Source: Algoriphagus sp. PAP.12
GTDB taxonomy: Bacteria; Bacteroidota; Bacteroidia; Cytophagales; Cyclobacteriaceae
Assembly (NCBI RefSeq): GCF_026652115.1
Contig: NZ_JAPPSQ010000017.1
Span: 37,239-101,238, forward strand
DNA length: 64,000 nucleotides
Direction of reading: 5' to 3'
Below, one piece after another: positions 1 through 9,297 of this stretch. The notes beneath the pieces are model-generated. The model worked only from the letters and a program-made list of their open reading frames with translations. It had not been told where the DNA came from and did no database searches. The translations under genes were made by a program, and so were the position numbers. Numbering within the stretch: the stretch's first letter is position 1; every line of letters begins with the position of its first letter.

Positions 1-63
1 GAAGAAATCATCGTCATTTCTACCGAAGGAACCTCCTTGAAAGTCAAAAAACACCAAGCTTAA
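1..63 (+). CDS. 3' end of a CDS cut by the window edge
   Basis: Frame 1 is open from the first base to a TAA at 61-63 and gives the last 20 residues of a protein ending in KVKKHQA. The following gene starts 25 bases later on the same strand, so this is probably the tail of an upstream gene in the same transcript. The fragment is too short to identify a family. Confidence 0.5.
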   Translation, partial: EEIIVISTEGTSLKVKKHQA

Positions 64-88
64 TCAAAGCTTTTGCTAAGTTTGGGCC

Positions 89-466
89 ATGAATCCGTTT
101 CAGAGCATTTACGAGGCTATTGGGGAGGAAAAAATCCAAGAGCTCACCCATTATTTCTATCAAGAGGTTGCCAAAAATGAGGAATTGCGAAAGCTATATC
201 CAGAGGAAGATTTGAAGCCGGCTGAAAGACGCTTGTTCCTGTTTTTGCTTCAGGTTTTTGGTGGACCCCAAACCTATTCTGAAGAAAGAGGTCATCCACG
301 TCTCAGAATGCGTCATCTAAATTGGAAGATTGATGGCAAATTCAGAAATCACTGGATGAATGCCATGCTAACGGCAATGGATCAGATTGATCTGGAGCCT
401 GATGTTCGCGAATTGATGCTGGGCTACTTTGTCAAAGTTGCAAACCACATGGTCAATCATGAGTAA
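89..466 (+). CDS. Group II truncated haemoglobin (trHbO-like)
   Basis: This 125-residue protein has the compact size of a 2-over-2 truncated globin, a cytoplasmic haem protein that binds O2 or NO. A Tyr in HYFYQEV near the N-terminus fits the B10 ligand-binding position. HPRLRMRH near residues 72-79 fits the group II region around the proximal haem His. A conserved Trp in HWMNAM is also typical. It overlaps the start of the acyltransferase gene by 8 bp, so the two are probably co-translated. Family assignment is from sequence resemblance; the physiological role (O2 delivery or NO detoxification) is not shown by context. Confidence 0.88.
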   Translation: MNPFQSIYEAIGEEKIQELTHYFYQEVAKNEELRKLYPEEDLKPAERRLFLFLLQVFGGPQTYSEERGHPRLRMRHLNWKIDGKFRNHWMNAMLTAMDQIDLEPDVRELMLGYFVKVANHMVNHE

Positions 467-1187
467 GATCCTTCGCAAAATCTATACGGTTTACGCAGGT
501 GTATTATTCGTTTTGAGTTTCCTGTTGATTTTTCCTTTCTTCCTGATCTGTATCTGGATTCCAGGATGGAAACGTTTTGGAAGAAAAATCAATCAATACT
601 GGGCAAGAATCTATTTTACTTTGATTTTCATGCCTGTTCACAGGGAGATTCGTGGAAAAATAGAAAAAGGGAAGCCTTACTTATTTCTCGCTAATCACTT
701 CTCGTATTTGGATGTGGCAATGATGGGATTTATACCAGGAGACGCCCAGTTTGTAGGGAAAGCTTCCATTAGAAAAGTACCTCTTTTTGGCTATTATTTC
801 AAAAATCTACACATCGCTGTAGATCGCTCAAGAATGAAAAGTCGTGCCGAAACCATGAGAAGAGCAGGCTTGGCTTTGGAACAAAACTCCAGCATTGTCT
901 TATTTCCAGAAGGTGGAATTTACACCCAAAATCCGCCACAGATGGTACCTTTCAAAAACGGAGCTTTTCGGTTGGCCTTGGAGAAACAAATCCCGATTAT
1001 CCCTGTCACATTATCCTATAATCACCTAATTTTGCCCGAAGACGGAAAATTGCTCTTAAATTTGGGTAGAGCGAAGATGGTTTTGCATGAAGCCATCGTT
1101 CCTTCAGAACAAGACAATGAGGAAAGTCTGAAAAAAGCGTGCTTTGAAGTCATTCAAAAACAGTTGGATTTAGACAATTCAAAATAG
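459..1187 (+). CDS. plsC: 1-acyl-sn-glycerol-3-phosphate acyltransferase
   Basis: It acylates lysophosphatidic acid to phosphatidic acid at the inner membrane in phospholipid synthesis. The 242-residue product starts with a membrane anchor (about residues 8-35). It then shows the PlsC catalytic motif HX4D as NHFSYLD and the acceptor-binding LFPEGG. I chose the ATG at 459, which overlaps the end of the globin gene, over an in-frame TTG at 429 that would lie deeper inside the globin gene. gatC starts 4 bp after its stop, so the run from 89 to 4259 reads as one operon. Confidence 0.92.
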   Translation: MSKILRKIYTVYAGVLFVLSFLLIFPFFLICIWIPGWKRFGRKINQYWARIYFTLIFMPVHREIRGKIEKGKPYLFLANHFSYLDVAMMGFIPGDAQFVGKASIRKVPLFGYYFKNLHIAVDRSRMKSRAETMRRAGLALEQNSSIVLFPEGGIYTQNPPQMVPFKNGAFRLALEKQIPIIPVTLSYNHLILPEDGKLLLNLGRAKMVLHEAIVPSEQDNEESLKKACFEVIQKQLDLDNSK

Positions 1188-1191
1188 AATT

Positions 1192-1479
1192 ATGAAAATC
1201 GATAAAGAAGCGATCAAAAAAATAGCCCACTTGGCCAGATTGGAGTTTGACGAAAACGGAGCTGAAAAGCTATCCAAAGAAATGAGTCAGATTTTGGATT
1301 GGGTGGAGCAATTAAATGAAATAGATACTGAAAATGTAGAACCTTTGACCACCATGTCCTCTGAAGTCAATGACATGAGAGAGGATAAAGTCGGAAAGCA
1401 TTTGGATCATGAAGCTGGACTGAAAAATGCTCCCAAAAGAGATGCTGACTACTTCCGTGTTCCCAAGGTACTTGAATAA
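1192..1479 (+). CDS. gatC: Asp-tRNA(Asn)/Glu-tRNA(Gln) amidotransferase subunit C
   Basis: This 95-residue protein has the GatC pattern: KIAHLARLEF at the N-terminus, a central ILDWVEQLNEIDTENVEP, then MREDKV, and a C-terminal FRVPKVLE. GatC is the belt subunit that stabilises the GatA-GatB transamidation complex used when cells lack a full set of Gln or Asn tRNA synthetases. gatA and gatB are not in the window. Its TAA overlaps the ATG of the next gene (TAATG), which points to translational coupling. Confidence 0.95.
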   Translation: MKIDKEAIKKIAHLARLEFDENGAEKLSKEMSQILDWVEQLNEIDTENVEPLTTMSSEVNDMREDKVGKHLDHEAGLKNAPKRDADYFRVPKVLE

Positions 1480-4259
1480 TGAATCAGGAATATTTAGAGA
1501 AACTCAATCTTAAAGCAATTATCCCGGCCCTCCTCTTGATCATCACGGGAGGGCTTTTTGCGTCTTATTATTTACTCTTCGACCCAAGTCCTTACAGAGA
1601 TATCGAAGCAGGATACTTTTTGGATACTATTCCCATTCCTTTTGATTTTGCTCAGTTTGGGCCAATCTCCTTCCCCATCATGGTGGATAATTTCTTGGTT
1701 TTTCAGGAATTTAAGGACTTTGCTCCTCTCCAATTCATCCAGGAAAGTATTTGGTTTGGAATCATAGTTTGGCTGGTAATTTCCACTTTACTGACCTTGG
1801 TTTCAGAATTTAAAAAATTCTATTTCCTGGGCTTTGGAATTGCTTGGATAGTCCTACTCACTTTTTCCAACCTCAATGGACTGAATATTGGCGGTTTAAA
1901 CACCAATTACCCCTTGATCATTTTCATTGTGGGAACCCTGGCAGTTCCTGTATTTTTTCATATTTCCGGCAAAAAAGTACGCTTCGAACTCAGGTTACTT
2001 TTGAATCTTTTGAGCTCAGGACTTGCAGCGTATTCCTTGATCAGCTTAGCTGAAAGCCCAGAACCGGTTTTGTTTTTGGTTGAACATATCACAATTCCGG
2101 CGATCGCACTTTCAATTGCCTGGATTTTCTGGAATGGTCATGGAGTACTATCTGGCATTTACATCTTACTGGCAAAAGCTGGGAGAAATCTAAGTTTGAA
2201 GATATCTCTTCAGATTAGTTTAATCGCACTGATTTATTTGCTTTTACTTTTCAATATTCTTTTGGATTTGACTGGAAGTCCTCTCCAATTTATCCCTGTT
2301 TTCAATCCGATTTTACTATTGATTCCCATGGGGATTTTGGGTTGGTTTACCATTCGGGAGAAGGCCGAAGCAGATCTTGATTTGGTAGCTTCTCCCAGAG
2401 TAATCCAAGGATTGTATCTATTGGGATTTGGACTTTCCTTATGGTTGGCTTGGAAGCTTCAGCTTTCAGGAAATCAGCCTGCTTCAGAATTAGTAAAGCA
2501 TCTAATAACCTATTCTCAGATTGGCTTTAGCCTATTTTTCCTGATTTACATTCTATCCAATTTCATGAATGTAATGAATACTGGAAAAGCGATAGAAAAA
2601 GTGCTTTTCAAACCTTATTCCCTTCCTTACTATCATTTGAGAATTGGTGGAGTCATTGCCATGTTGGTGATGATGGCCTATGCAGATGGTATTGTCGGAG
2701 TACAGGTGAATTCATTGAGCAATCATATTTTAGGTGATTACTATTACAACAGCAATCAAAAACTGGAAGCCAGTATCATTTATGAAAACACTTGGTTTCG
2801 CTATAGAAATAATCCCAAAGCCAAAAATGCCACGGCCCAGTTACTCTTTGAATTGAACCAACCGACCTTGGCTAAGCAACATTTGGAAGAAAGTTTTGCT
2901 GAAGCTCCGCAGGTTGATAATATTCTCCTATTGGCAGAAAGGCTTCATCGGGAAAATAAGATTCTGGAATCCATCTATTATTTGGAGGAAGGGTTGAAAT
3001 GGTTTCCCGGCAATCCCTATCTGATCAATAACTTGGCTTTGTTCTATATCAAAGTAAACCGGAATCAAGAGGCTTTGGCATTGATGGAGCTATCCAAGGA
3101 AGAAAGTTCAGGGAATTTTGCAGCCATCCAACTGAAGCTAGGCAATAGGACTTTCGACTCTTCAGAGCCGGAAACTATTTCTGATTTGATCAATGAACTG
3201 GCAAAACAAAATGCATTAGGAAATTACCCAGAAGAAAGGGTGGTTGATGATTTGAAAGAAGATCTTCAGCATGAATTAACTCCAATGCTTGTTCAGGCAG
3301 GGTATAGAAATCTTTTTTCGATCAAGGATTTCAATTCGGTTTCTCAGGATCTAGCAATGCTGGATAGCCTTTGGAAGGACAGCCTAAATGTGCAGTATAT
3401 CATGCCCTTACAGGAAACTGGTGTCATTCGAAGTCTGGGAGCTGGCAGAGTAACTGAAGCGGTTAAAAACCTCAATGGTTTGGCCTTTAGAAATCCGGGA
3501 GATGCGGGTTATTTTCTTCAGCTTTCCTCCACTATTATGGCTCAACAGATGGGGTTTCAAAAAGCTGCTAGAGAATTGATTGCCGCAGAAGAAAAAGGGT
3601 ATCAGGCCATCGCTCCTCATCATTGGAATATTTTGACCATGGGAGGCTATTATGAAAAGGCTGAAGAATTTCGGGTAAAATATGGATTAGAAATTCCATC
3701 CTATCTGCTCCAGCCAGAAGCGAATACACTCTCCTATTTGGAAATCATTGAGAAATTTAATCGTACGCTTCCAAAGCAGCTTTTTGATGCTTGGAAAGAA
3801 TTGGATGAATCAGAACTTAAAACTGATTTGGCAGTTCGTCTAGTCGCTTACAAAGCTCATGGATTGGATGAATCCGATCTCAGAACTTTGGGTGATAACA
3901 TCCATAAAGCCCACGGAGAAAACGAGCATCTGAGCAAATTCCTGGAAAAGCCGGATTTGAAAAATAAGGAAGCAATTAAAGCATTGATGTCCTGGTTAGG
4001 CATTGGTGATGAATTGACTGCAAATCCTTATTTAAATCCTTTGATTTGGTCTGCAATTGCTATCGGTCAGGATGATGTGGCCAGCTATGAAATCCTGAAT
4101 ACCGCAACTGAATTCAGCAAGGATCCTATTATTTGGATCAAAAAAGTGAATTTGGCCAGAAAAATCGGATTGGCTAATTATGCCACAGATGCATTGGTAG
4201 AAATGCAGGAATGGGTTGAGCCAAAAGATCTGGAAAGACTTCAATTGGCCAACTATTAA
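1479..4259 (+). CDS. Large polytopic membrane protein with C-terminal TPR-like repeats
   Basis: A 926-residue protein of unknown function. Roughly residues 1-415 hold about 10-12 hydrophobic segments with short loops. From about residue 425 onward it becomes soluble and helical, with TPR-like pairs (for example the stretch with ASIIYENTWFRYRNNPKAKN and the following LLFELNQPTLAKQHLEESF). It overlaps gatC by one base (TAATG), so it is translated with it. Such a layout suggests a membrane-anchored scaffold with protein-binding repeats on one face, but no catalytic motif is visible. A weakly conserved Bacteroidota-specific protein is the most I can claim. Confidence 0.75.
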   Translation: MNQEYLEKLNLKAIIPALLLIITGGLFASYYLLFDPSPYRDIEAGYFLDTIPIPFDFAQFGPISFPIMVDNFLVFQEFKDFAPLQFIQESIWFGIIVWLVISTLLTLVSEFKKFYFLGFGIAWIVLLTFSNLNGLNIGGLNTNYPLIIFIVGTLAVPVFFHISGKKVRFELRLLLNLLSSGLAAYSLISLAESPEPVLFLVEHITIPAIALSIAWIFWNGHGVLSGIYILLAKAGRNLSLKISLQISLIALIYLLLLFNILLDLTGSPLQFIPVFNPILLLIPMGILGWFTIREKAEADLDLVASPRVIQGLYLLGFGLSLWLAWKLQLSGNQPASELVKHLITYSQIGFSLFFLIYILSNFMNVMNTGKAIEKVLFKPYSLPYYHLRIGGVIAMLVMMAYADGIVGVQVNSLSNHILGDYYYNSNQKLEASIIYENTWFRYRNNPKAKNATAQLLFELNQPTLAKQHLEESFAEAPQVDNILLLAERLHRENKILESIYYLEEGLKWFPGNPYLINNLALFYIKVNRNQEALALMELSKEESSGNFAAIQLKLGNRTFDSSEPETISDLINELAKQNALGNYPEERVVDDLKEDLQHELTPMLVQAGYRNLFSIKDFNSVSQDLAMLDSLWKDSLNVQYIMPLQETGVIRSLGAGRVTEAVKNLNGLAFRNPGDAGYFLQLSSTIMAQQMGFQKAARELIAAEEKGYQAIAPHHWNILTMGGYYEKAEEFRVKYGLEIPSYLLQPEANTLSYLEIIEKFNRTLPKQLFDAWKELDESELKTDLAVRLVAYKAHGLDESDLRTLGDNIHKAHGENEHLSKFLEKPDLKNKEAIKALMSWLGIGDELTANPYLNPLIWSAIAIGQDDVASYEILNTATEFSKDPIIWIKKVNLARKIGLANYATDALVEMQEWVEPKDLERLQLANY

Positions 4260-4329
4260 GCTGGATTCTCGTATTTTCACAGAAATCCTTTATTTTTAAC
4301 AGGAAACTAAAACCACTAATCCAATTAGC

Positions 4330-5046
4330 ATGAGTAGAGTAATCGAAACCCACGATATCAATAGAACCTATAAAATGGGAGCTGAAATCATTCAGGCTCT
4401 TAAATCTGTTTCGATTAATGTCGATAGAGGGGAATATGTGGCTTTTATGGGGCCTTCAGGTTCTGGTAAGTCCACCCTGATGAATATCATTGGTTGTTTG
4501 GATACTCCCACAGCAGGAACTTATATCCTAAACAATAAGGATGTCAGTGATATGACTGAAAATGAATTAGCTGACATCAGAAATAAAGAAATCGGATTCG
4601 TATTTCAGACTTTCAACTTGCTTCCAAGAGCAAGCTGCCTCGAAAATGTGGCTCTTCCACTAGTTTATGCTGGATATAGTAAAGCAGAAAGAGAAGAAAT
4701 GGCTTTTAAAGCCCTGGACAATGTGGGTTTGGGCGAGCGTACCAAACACAGACCCAATGAACTTTCTGGGGGTCAAAGACAAAGGGTGGCAATTGCCAGA
4801 GCTCTGGTCAATGATCCGAGTATTATCCTTGCCGATGAACCTACTGGTAACTTGGATACCAAGACCTCCTACGATATCATGGAGCTCTTCCATGAACTGC
4901 ATTCCAAAGGCAATACCATCATCATGGTAACTCACGAAGATGACATTGCACACTATGCGCATCGAATCGTCAGATTGCGAGATGGTTTGGTAGAAACTGA
5001 CACAATTAACCCTAACCCAACAAGAGGAGTTGCAATGCCCGTCTAA
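4330..5046 (+). CDS. ABC transporter ATP-binding protein, LolD/MacB-like
   Basis: A 238-residue nucleotide-binding subunit. Visible motifs are Walker [10 protein letters not shown] (from residue 41), the Q-loop [20 protein letters not shown] typical of the LolD/MacB/FtsE group, signature [15 protein letters not shown] (from about 145), Walker [14 protein letters not shown] and the switch His in VTHEDD. In this group the ATPase powers MacB-type or LolCE-type permeases that extrude substrates or lipoproteins. No permease gene is adjacent, so it is an orphan ATPase here and its partner must lie elsewhere. Confidence 0.93.
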   Translation: MSRVIETHDINRTYKMGAEIIQALKSVSINVDRGEYVAFMGPSGSGKSTLMNIIGCLDTPTAGTYILNNKDVSDMTENELADIRNKEIGFVFQTFNLLPRASCLENVALPLVYAGYSKAEREEMAFKALDNVGLGERTKHRPNELSGGQRQRVAIARALVNDPSIILADEPTGNLDTKTSYDIMELFHELHSKGNTIIMVTHEDDIAHYAHRIVRLRDGLVETDTINPNPTRGVAMPV

Positions 5047-5073
5047 TTCTTCTAAAAGAATCAAATAGATTCT

Positions 5074-5081
5074 TATTTTTG
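5074..5081 (+). promoter_or_regulatory. Candidate -7 promoter box for the adenosyltransferase gene
   Basis: TATTTTTG matches the Bacteroidota -7 consensus TAnnTTTG and lies 23 bp before the ATG at 5105. No clear -33 TTG is seen at the usual spacing, so this is a candidate only. Confidence 0.35.
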
Positions 5082-5104
5082 TCGAAGAATTACAGCCAAT
5101 TGCA

Positions 5105-5659
5105 ATGAAAATCTATACCAAGACTGGAGACCAGGGAAAAACCTCACTTTTAGGCGGTGAAAGAGTTCCTAAATCCCACCTTCGAATAGATGCCTATGGT
5201 ACAGTAGATGAATTGAATTCATTTGTAGGTTTACTTCGTGATCAGCAGATCAATGAATCAAGAAGTGAAATCCTCAAAGAAATTCAAGATCGACTGTTTA
5301 CAATAGGTGCTGATTTGGCAACTCCTGCAGGAAAAGACAAGGTCAAAAAGCCAGACCTTCTCCCTGAGGATATTGAATTATTGGAAAAAGAAATGGATCA
5401 AATGGAAGAACAATTACCGGCTTTAAAAGCTTTTATTCTTCCAGGAGGTCATCAGGCAGTTTCTTTTGCACATTTGGCAAGAACCGTATGCAGAAGGGCA
5501 GAAAGAAGAGCTGTCGAATTAGGGGCTGAAGAAGATGTAAATTCCTTAGTCATTCAGTATCTTAATCGGCTATCGGATTATTTCTTTGTTTTGGGCAGAA
5601 AAATGGCCCAAGACCTTCAGGTAGAAGAAGTCACCTGGAGTCCACGATTAAAAAAATAA
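5105..5659 (+). CDS. pduO: PduO-type cob(I)alamin adenosyltransferase
   Basis: It transfers the adenosyl group of ATP to cob(I)alamin to make coenzyme B12. The 184-residue helical protein carries the PduO N-terminal ATP-binding signature KIYTKTGDQGKTSLLGGERV, then YGTVDELNSFVG and the later RTVCRRAERRAV segment with the conserved arginines. No cobalamin biosynthesis genes or B12 riboswitch sit next to it, so it probably serves salvaged cobalamin for a B12 enzyme encoded elsewhere. Confidence 0.94.
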   Translation: MKIYTKTGDQGKTSLLGGERVPKSHLRIDAYGTVDELNSFVGLLRDQQINESRSEILKEIQDRLFTIGADLATPAGKDKVKKPDLLPEDIELLEKEMDQMEEQLPALKAFILPGGHQAVSFAHLARTVCRRAERRAVELGAEEDVNSLVIQYLNRLSDYFFVLGRKMAQDLQVEEVTWSPRLKK

Positions 5660-5730
5660 CTTAGAAATTGCCTCTGAGCATTTCAGCATAATAAATTATC
5701 CATTTAGGCTTTGCCTTAACCAGCTTTGGC

Positions 5731-6798
5731 ATGAAAACATCGCTAGCAATCCCGGTAACAAAGACGCAATCGTCTCGACTTTCACAAACCGATTTTTCGA
5801 ATCTGGTCTTCGGAAAAACTATTTCCGATCACATGTTTGTCGCTGATTACAAAAATGGCGAATGGTCCGATTTGAGAATCGAACCTTATGCGCCACTTGA
5901 ATTATCTCCTTCCAATGCAACTTTGCATTATGGACAATCCATTTTTGAAGGCCTTAAAGCCTACAGAAATGATGCTGGTGAAGTCCTCGTATTTAGAGCA
6001 GATGCCAACTGGAAAAGAATGAATGAATCTGCAGAGAGAATGTGTATGCCGTCTCTCCCTGAAGAAGTATTTATGGATGGGTTGACTCAGTTATTAGAAT
6101 TGGATAAAGATTGGGTTCCTACTGCCAAAGGTGCTTCTCTTTACATCCGTCCTTTCATGTTTGCAATGGATGAATACATTGGTGTAAAACCATCCGAAAC
6201 ATATAAATTCATCATTTTCACTTGCCCTGTAGGAAATTATTATTCTAAGCCAGTAAGTGTAAAAGTAGAAACCAAGTTTACCAGAGCCAATGAAGGAGGA
6301 ACCGGTGCTGCTAAAACAGCAGGTAACTATGCCGCCTCCCTCTACCCTGCTCTTCAGGCTCAGAAAGCTGGATACGATCAACTTCTTTGGACCGATGGCA
6401 AAAGTCACAGTAAAATCGAAGAAAGTGGAACTATGAACGTCATGTTCAAGATCAATGGCAAAATCATTACAGCCCCAATTGATGGAGGAACTATCCTGAA
6501 AGGGATTACCAGAAACTCTGTGATTCAATTAGCCAATGATTGGAATGAGGACTTGGAAGAAAGATTTTTGACAGTTACGGAGCTAAAAGAAGCTTTAGAA
6601 GCGGGAACTTTGGAAGAAGCTTTTGGAACTGGCACAGCAGCTACCATTGCTCATATCTTCAAGATCAATATTGATGGAAAAGATTATATCCTTCCAGAAA
6701 AACCTGAAGATGCTTTCTCTCACAGAGTTCTTGCTGCTCTGGATGGAATAAAATATGGCACCGAAGCAGATCCACATGAATGGATCATTAAAATTTAA
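5731..6798 (+). CDS. ilvE: Branched-chain amino acid aminotransferase
   Basis: PLP fold-type IV transaminase for the last step of Leu/Ile/Val synthesis or the first of their breakdown. The 355-residue length fits the longer BCAT subgroup. The PLP lysine is about K195 in AAKTAGNYAASL. Further class IV marks are LHYGQSIFEGLKAYR, the KIEESGTMNVMF stretch and the GTGTAA phosphate-binding loop near the C-terminus. It is monocistronic, followed by a strong terminator at 6822-6858. Confidence 0.95.
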   Translation: MKTSLAIPVTKTQSSRLSQTDFSNLVFGKTISDHMFVADYKNGEWSDLRIEPYAPLELSPSNATLHYGQSIFEGLKAYRNDAGEVLVFRADANWKRMNESAERMCMPSLPEEVFMDGLTQLLELDKDWVPTAKGASLYIRPFMFAMDEYIGVKPSETYKFIIFTCPVGNYYSKPVSVKVETKFTRANEGGTGAAKTAGNYAASLYPALQAQKAGYDQLLWTDGKSHSKIEESGTMNVMFKINGKIITAPIDGGTILKGITRNSVIQLANDWNEDLEERFLTVTELKEALEAGTLEEAFGTGTAATIAHIFKINIDGKDYILPEKPEDAFSHRVLAALDGIKYGTEADPHEWIIKI

Positions 6799-6821
6799 TA
6801 AGATTCTGATTTCATAAAGAG

Positions 6822-6858
6822 CCCCCAATAGGATTGATACTTATTGGGGGTATTTTTT
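6822..6858 (+). terminator. Intrinsic terminator after ilvE
   Basis: Nine-bp perfect stem CCCCCAATA (6822-6830) and TATTGGGGG (6842-6850), an 11-nt loop, then a T-rich run to 6858. Confidence 0.85.
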
Positions 6859-6952
6859 TCTAAAACATTGAAATTCTCAACCCAAAAATCCAATCATTTT
6901 TTATTTTATTCTTAACTCTTGGCTCTAGTTTCTCGACTCTTGTTTCTTCAAA

Positions 6953-8200
6953 TCAAACCCTTGCTCTACTCAAAGGCATGGTCATACATCTAGGTCCTCC
7001 AAGTCCCCTAGAAAGTTCTGAAGAAGGTATTTCAAGCACTTCTACACCCATTTCTCTTAAAGCACGATTCGTATGAACGTTTCGATTATAAGAAATGACT
7101 CTTCTTGGTCCGATCGCAAAAACATTTGCTCCGTCAAACCATTGCTCGCGCATGGAATAATCAGGGTTTCCATCTGCAGTTGCCAACACTTCCAAGTGAG
7201 GGATTTCCCTTTCCAAAACTTTCAGCAAAGACTCATTCAGTACTTCCCTTCTGATATGAACTTTGTCATCTTTGATTTCTTTCAGGGTATAAAGGGAGGT
7301 TTGGAATACCGAATTCATCGCATCTGGGTAAGTCAATACGAGATTTTCATCCAACACTGTGAAAACCGTATCCAAATGCATGTATTGGCGCTTTTTAGGT
7401 AGATGAACCTCATAGACTCTTTGAACAGATCCTTCGGCCAACAGAGCTTTTGCTGCATGGTAGATGGCTTTCTCGTCCGTTCTTTCTGAATTCCCTATGG
7501 CAACTGCTTCATGAGATAACACTATCACATCTCCCCCTTCAATGCTTGGAGGATTATCGTGCCCATTGACCGGATAGATTTTATTAACATTGTCCTTAAA
7601 CTCGGGATGGTTTTCAAATATGGTTCTCAACAAATCTGCCTCGCGCTGTCTTCCTTCCATTTTCATTGAAGAAAAGATAATCCCTCCAGGAGTCAGGGCC
7701 ATCGGGTCTCGTTGGAAATACAAATTGGGACAGGGAGCTATCGCAAAGGCAAAATCCATGATTTCCCCAGTATCCAAATTGGGAATCTTTCTTTTCAGCT
7801 CATGGACTTTGAGACCTCCTGTCAAAATACCTGCACATTCAGCTGTGGAATACCGCTCCACTATGTCTTCTGCCAGATGGGTCAACCCTGATCGCTTCAA
7901 GGAATCTCGAATCAATCCGAGCAGCATTTTCTCATCGTATAATACCCTGATTAATAGCTCTCTCAATTGATAAACTTTGGCCCCAGAAGCATCCTTGATC
8001 AGATTCGAAAAAGCATCATGCTCACGCTGGAGCGCATCCAGGTATGGCACATCTTCAAAAAGTAAAAACTCCTTATTGTAGGGAGTTAGTCTGTCTATTT
8101 CTTTCCCCGGTCTGTGCATTAATACCGCACGTAAAGTTCCGAATTCCGAATTGAGTCTTAGGTTCATATAGGTATAGGCTTCTACATCTAGTTTAACCAT
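6953..8200 (-). CDS. arcA: Arginine deiminase
   Basis: This 415-residue member of the guanidino-group-modifying family hydrolyses arginine to citrulline and ammonia. Seen are FGTLRAVLMHRPGKE at the start, FQRDPMA, EGGDVIVLS, the catalytic HLDTVF and the nucleophile Cys405 in LGGPRCMTMP at the very C-terminus. arcB, arcC and an arginine antiporter are absent nearby, so it need not work in the classical ATP-yielding ADI pathway. An alternative start is the Met at residue 12. The gene is divergent from the DUF4197 lipoprotein gene. Confidence 0.9.
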   Translation of the reverse strand: MVKLDVEAYTYMNLRLNSEFGTLRAVLMHRPGKEIDRLTPYNKEFLLFEDVPYLDALQREHDAFSNLIKDASGAKVYQLRELLIRVLYDEKMLLGLIRDSLKRSGLTHLAEDIVERYSTAECAGILTGGLKVHELKRKIPNLDTGEIMDFAFAIAPCPNLYFQRDPMALTPGGIIFSSMKMEGRQREADLLRTIFENHPEFKDNVNKIYPVNGHDNPPSIEGGDVIVLSHEAVAIGNSERTDEKAIYHAAKALLAEGSVQRVYEVHLPKKRQYMHLDTVFTVLDENLVLTYPDAMNSVFQTSLYTLKEIKDDKVHIRREVLNESLLKVLEREIPHLEVLATADGNPDYSMREQWFDGANVFAIGPRRVISYNRNVHTNRALREMGVEVLEIPSSELSRGLGGPRCMTMPLSRARV

Positions 8201-8399
8201 TTATCCACAGAAGAGCAATTTTTTACTACCCATTGAAAAAATTGTGCTTTTAGGAAAATTCAGGATGGAATACAGGATTGAAAATCCTTTCTTCGCCTAA
8301 AGTATAATTAGAGCTATTCCTCCATTCAAATGAACAAAATAAAGGAGGAACTATTATTGCACTAAAACAAATTGAACTTGAAGCAATCAACCAACTATT

Positions 8400-9125
8400 A
8401 TGAGAAAATTACACATTTTAACCCTCGGACTTTTATTCACTTTCTTTTCCAGCTGCGATACAGTCAATCAAATCGCTGGTCAGATGGGCTTGGGTACTCC
8501 AACCGATGCTGAAATCAACTCTGGACTGAAACAGGCCTTAGAATTAGGAACCGGATATGCATCCGAAAGACTTTCTCAGGAAGATGGGTATCTGGGGAAT
8601 CAATTGATCAAAATCACTTTTCCAGAAGAAGCAAAAAAGATTGAAAATACACTTCGCTCCATTGGCTTAGGTAGCCTTTGTGATCAAGTAATCACCTCAG
8701 TCAACCGTGCTGCTGAAGATGCAGCCATTGAAGCAAAACCGATCTTTGTTGCTGCCATTAAAGAAATGACAATACAAGATGTCAAAAACATCCTTTTAGG
8801 TGCTGACAACGCTGCTACGGTTTATTTTGAAGGAAAAACAACTTCTCAGTTGGAAGGAAAATTTGAACCGATTATTTCAAGCAGTTTGGATAAAGTAGGT
8901 GCTACCAAATATTGGGGAGATGTCATCAACCGATACAACCAAGTTCCTTTAGTAACCAAAGTAAATCCAGACCTTTCAGCTTATGTGACACAGAAAGCCA
9001 TCGATGGATTGTTTTATGAGATCGCAAAAGAAGAATTGAAAATAAGAGAAAATGTAGCTGCTAGAAGCACTGTCCTTTTACAGAAAGTTTTTGGCTATGC
9101 AGAAAGTCAAAATACTGGTAGCTAA
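8400..9125 (+). CDS. DUF4197 lipoprotein
   Basis: A 241-residue protein with a lipoprotein signal (hydrophobic core followed by FSSCDT, lipobox Cys near residue 19). The body matches the DUF4197 pattern, for example KNILLGADNAATVYFEGKT and the following SQLEGKFEPII. The function of this domain is unknown. Members are predicted periplasmic, helical and usually single genes, as here. It is closed by a strong terminator at 9146-9179. Confidence 0.85.
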   Translation: MRKLHILTLGLLFTFFSSCDTVNQIAGQMGLGTPTDAEINSGLKQALELGTGYASERLSQEDGYLGNQLIKITFPEEAKKIENTLRSIGLGSLCDQVITSVNRAAEDAAIEAKPIFVAAIKEMTIQDVKNILLGADNAATVYFEGKTTSQLEGKFEPIISSSLDKVGATKYWGDVINRYNQVPLVTKVNPDLSAYVTQKAIDGLFYEIAKEELKIRENVAARSTVLLQKVFGYAESQNTGS

Positions 9126-9145
9126 TTTTATACAAAATCTTTTAT

Positions 9146-9179
9146 ATCCCTTTTGGTACTCTCCAAAAGGGATTTTTTT
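9146..9179 (+). terminator. Intrinsic terminator after the DUF4197 gene
   Basis: Perfect 11-bp stem ATCCCTTTTGG (9146-9156) and CCAAAAGGGAT (9163-9173), a 6-nt loop and seven Ts. Confidence 0.88.
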
Positions 9180-9297
9180 ATTTCATCAATTCACTTGTGT
9201 CTTTTTTACCTTAAAGCTCAAAGGTATAGCACTTTCCAAAATAGAATAAACTCCTAAATTCGATTCAAAATATTTGTGCAAGTTCACTTTTAAAACT

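Noticed and set aside
4660..5064. Minus-strand frame over the ABC ATPase gene
   Set aside because: Lies opposite strongly conserved ATPase motifs, with no family resemblance of its own.
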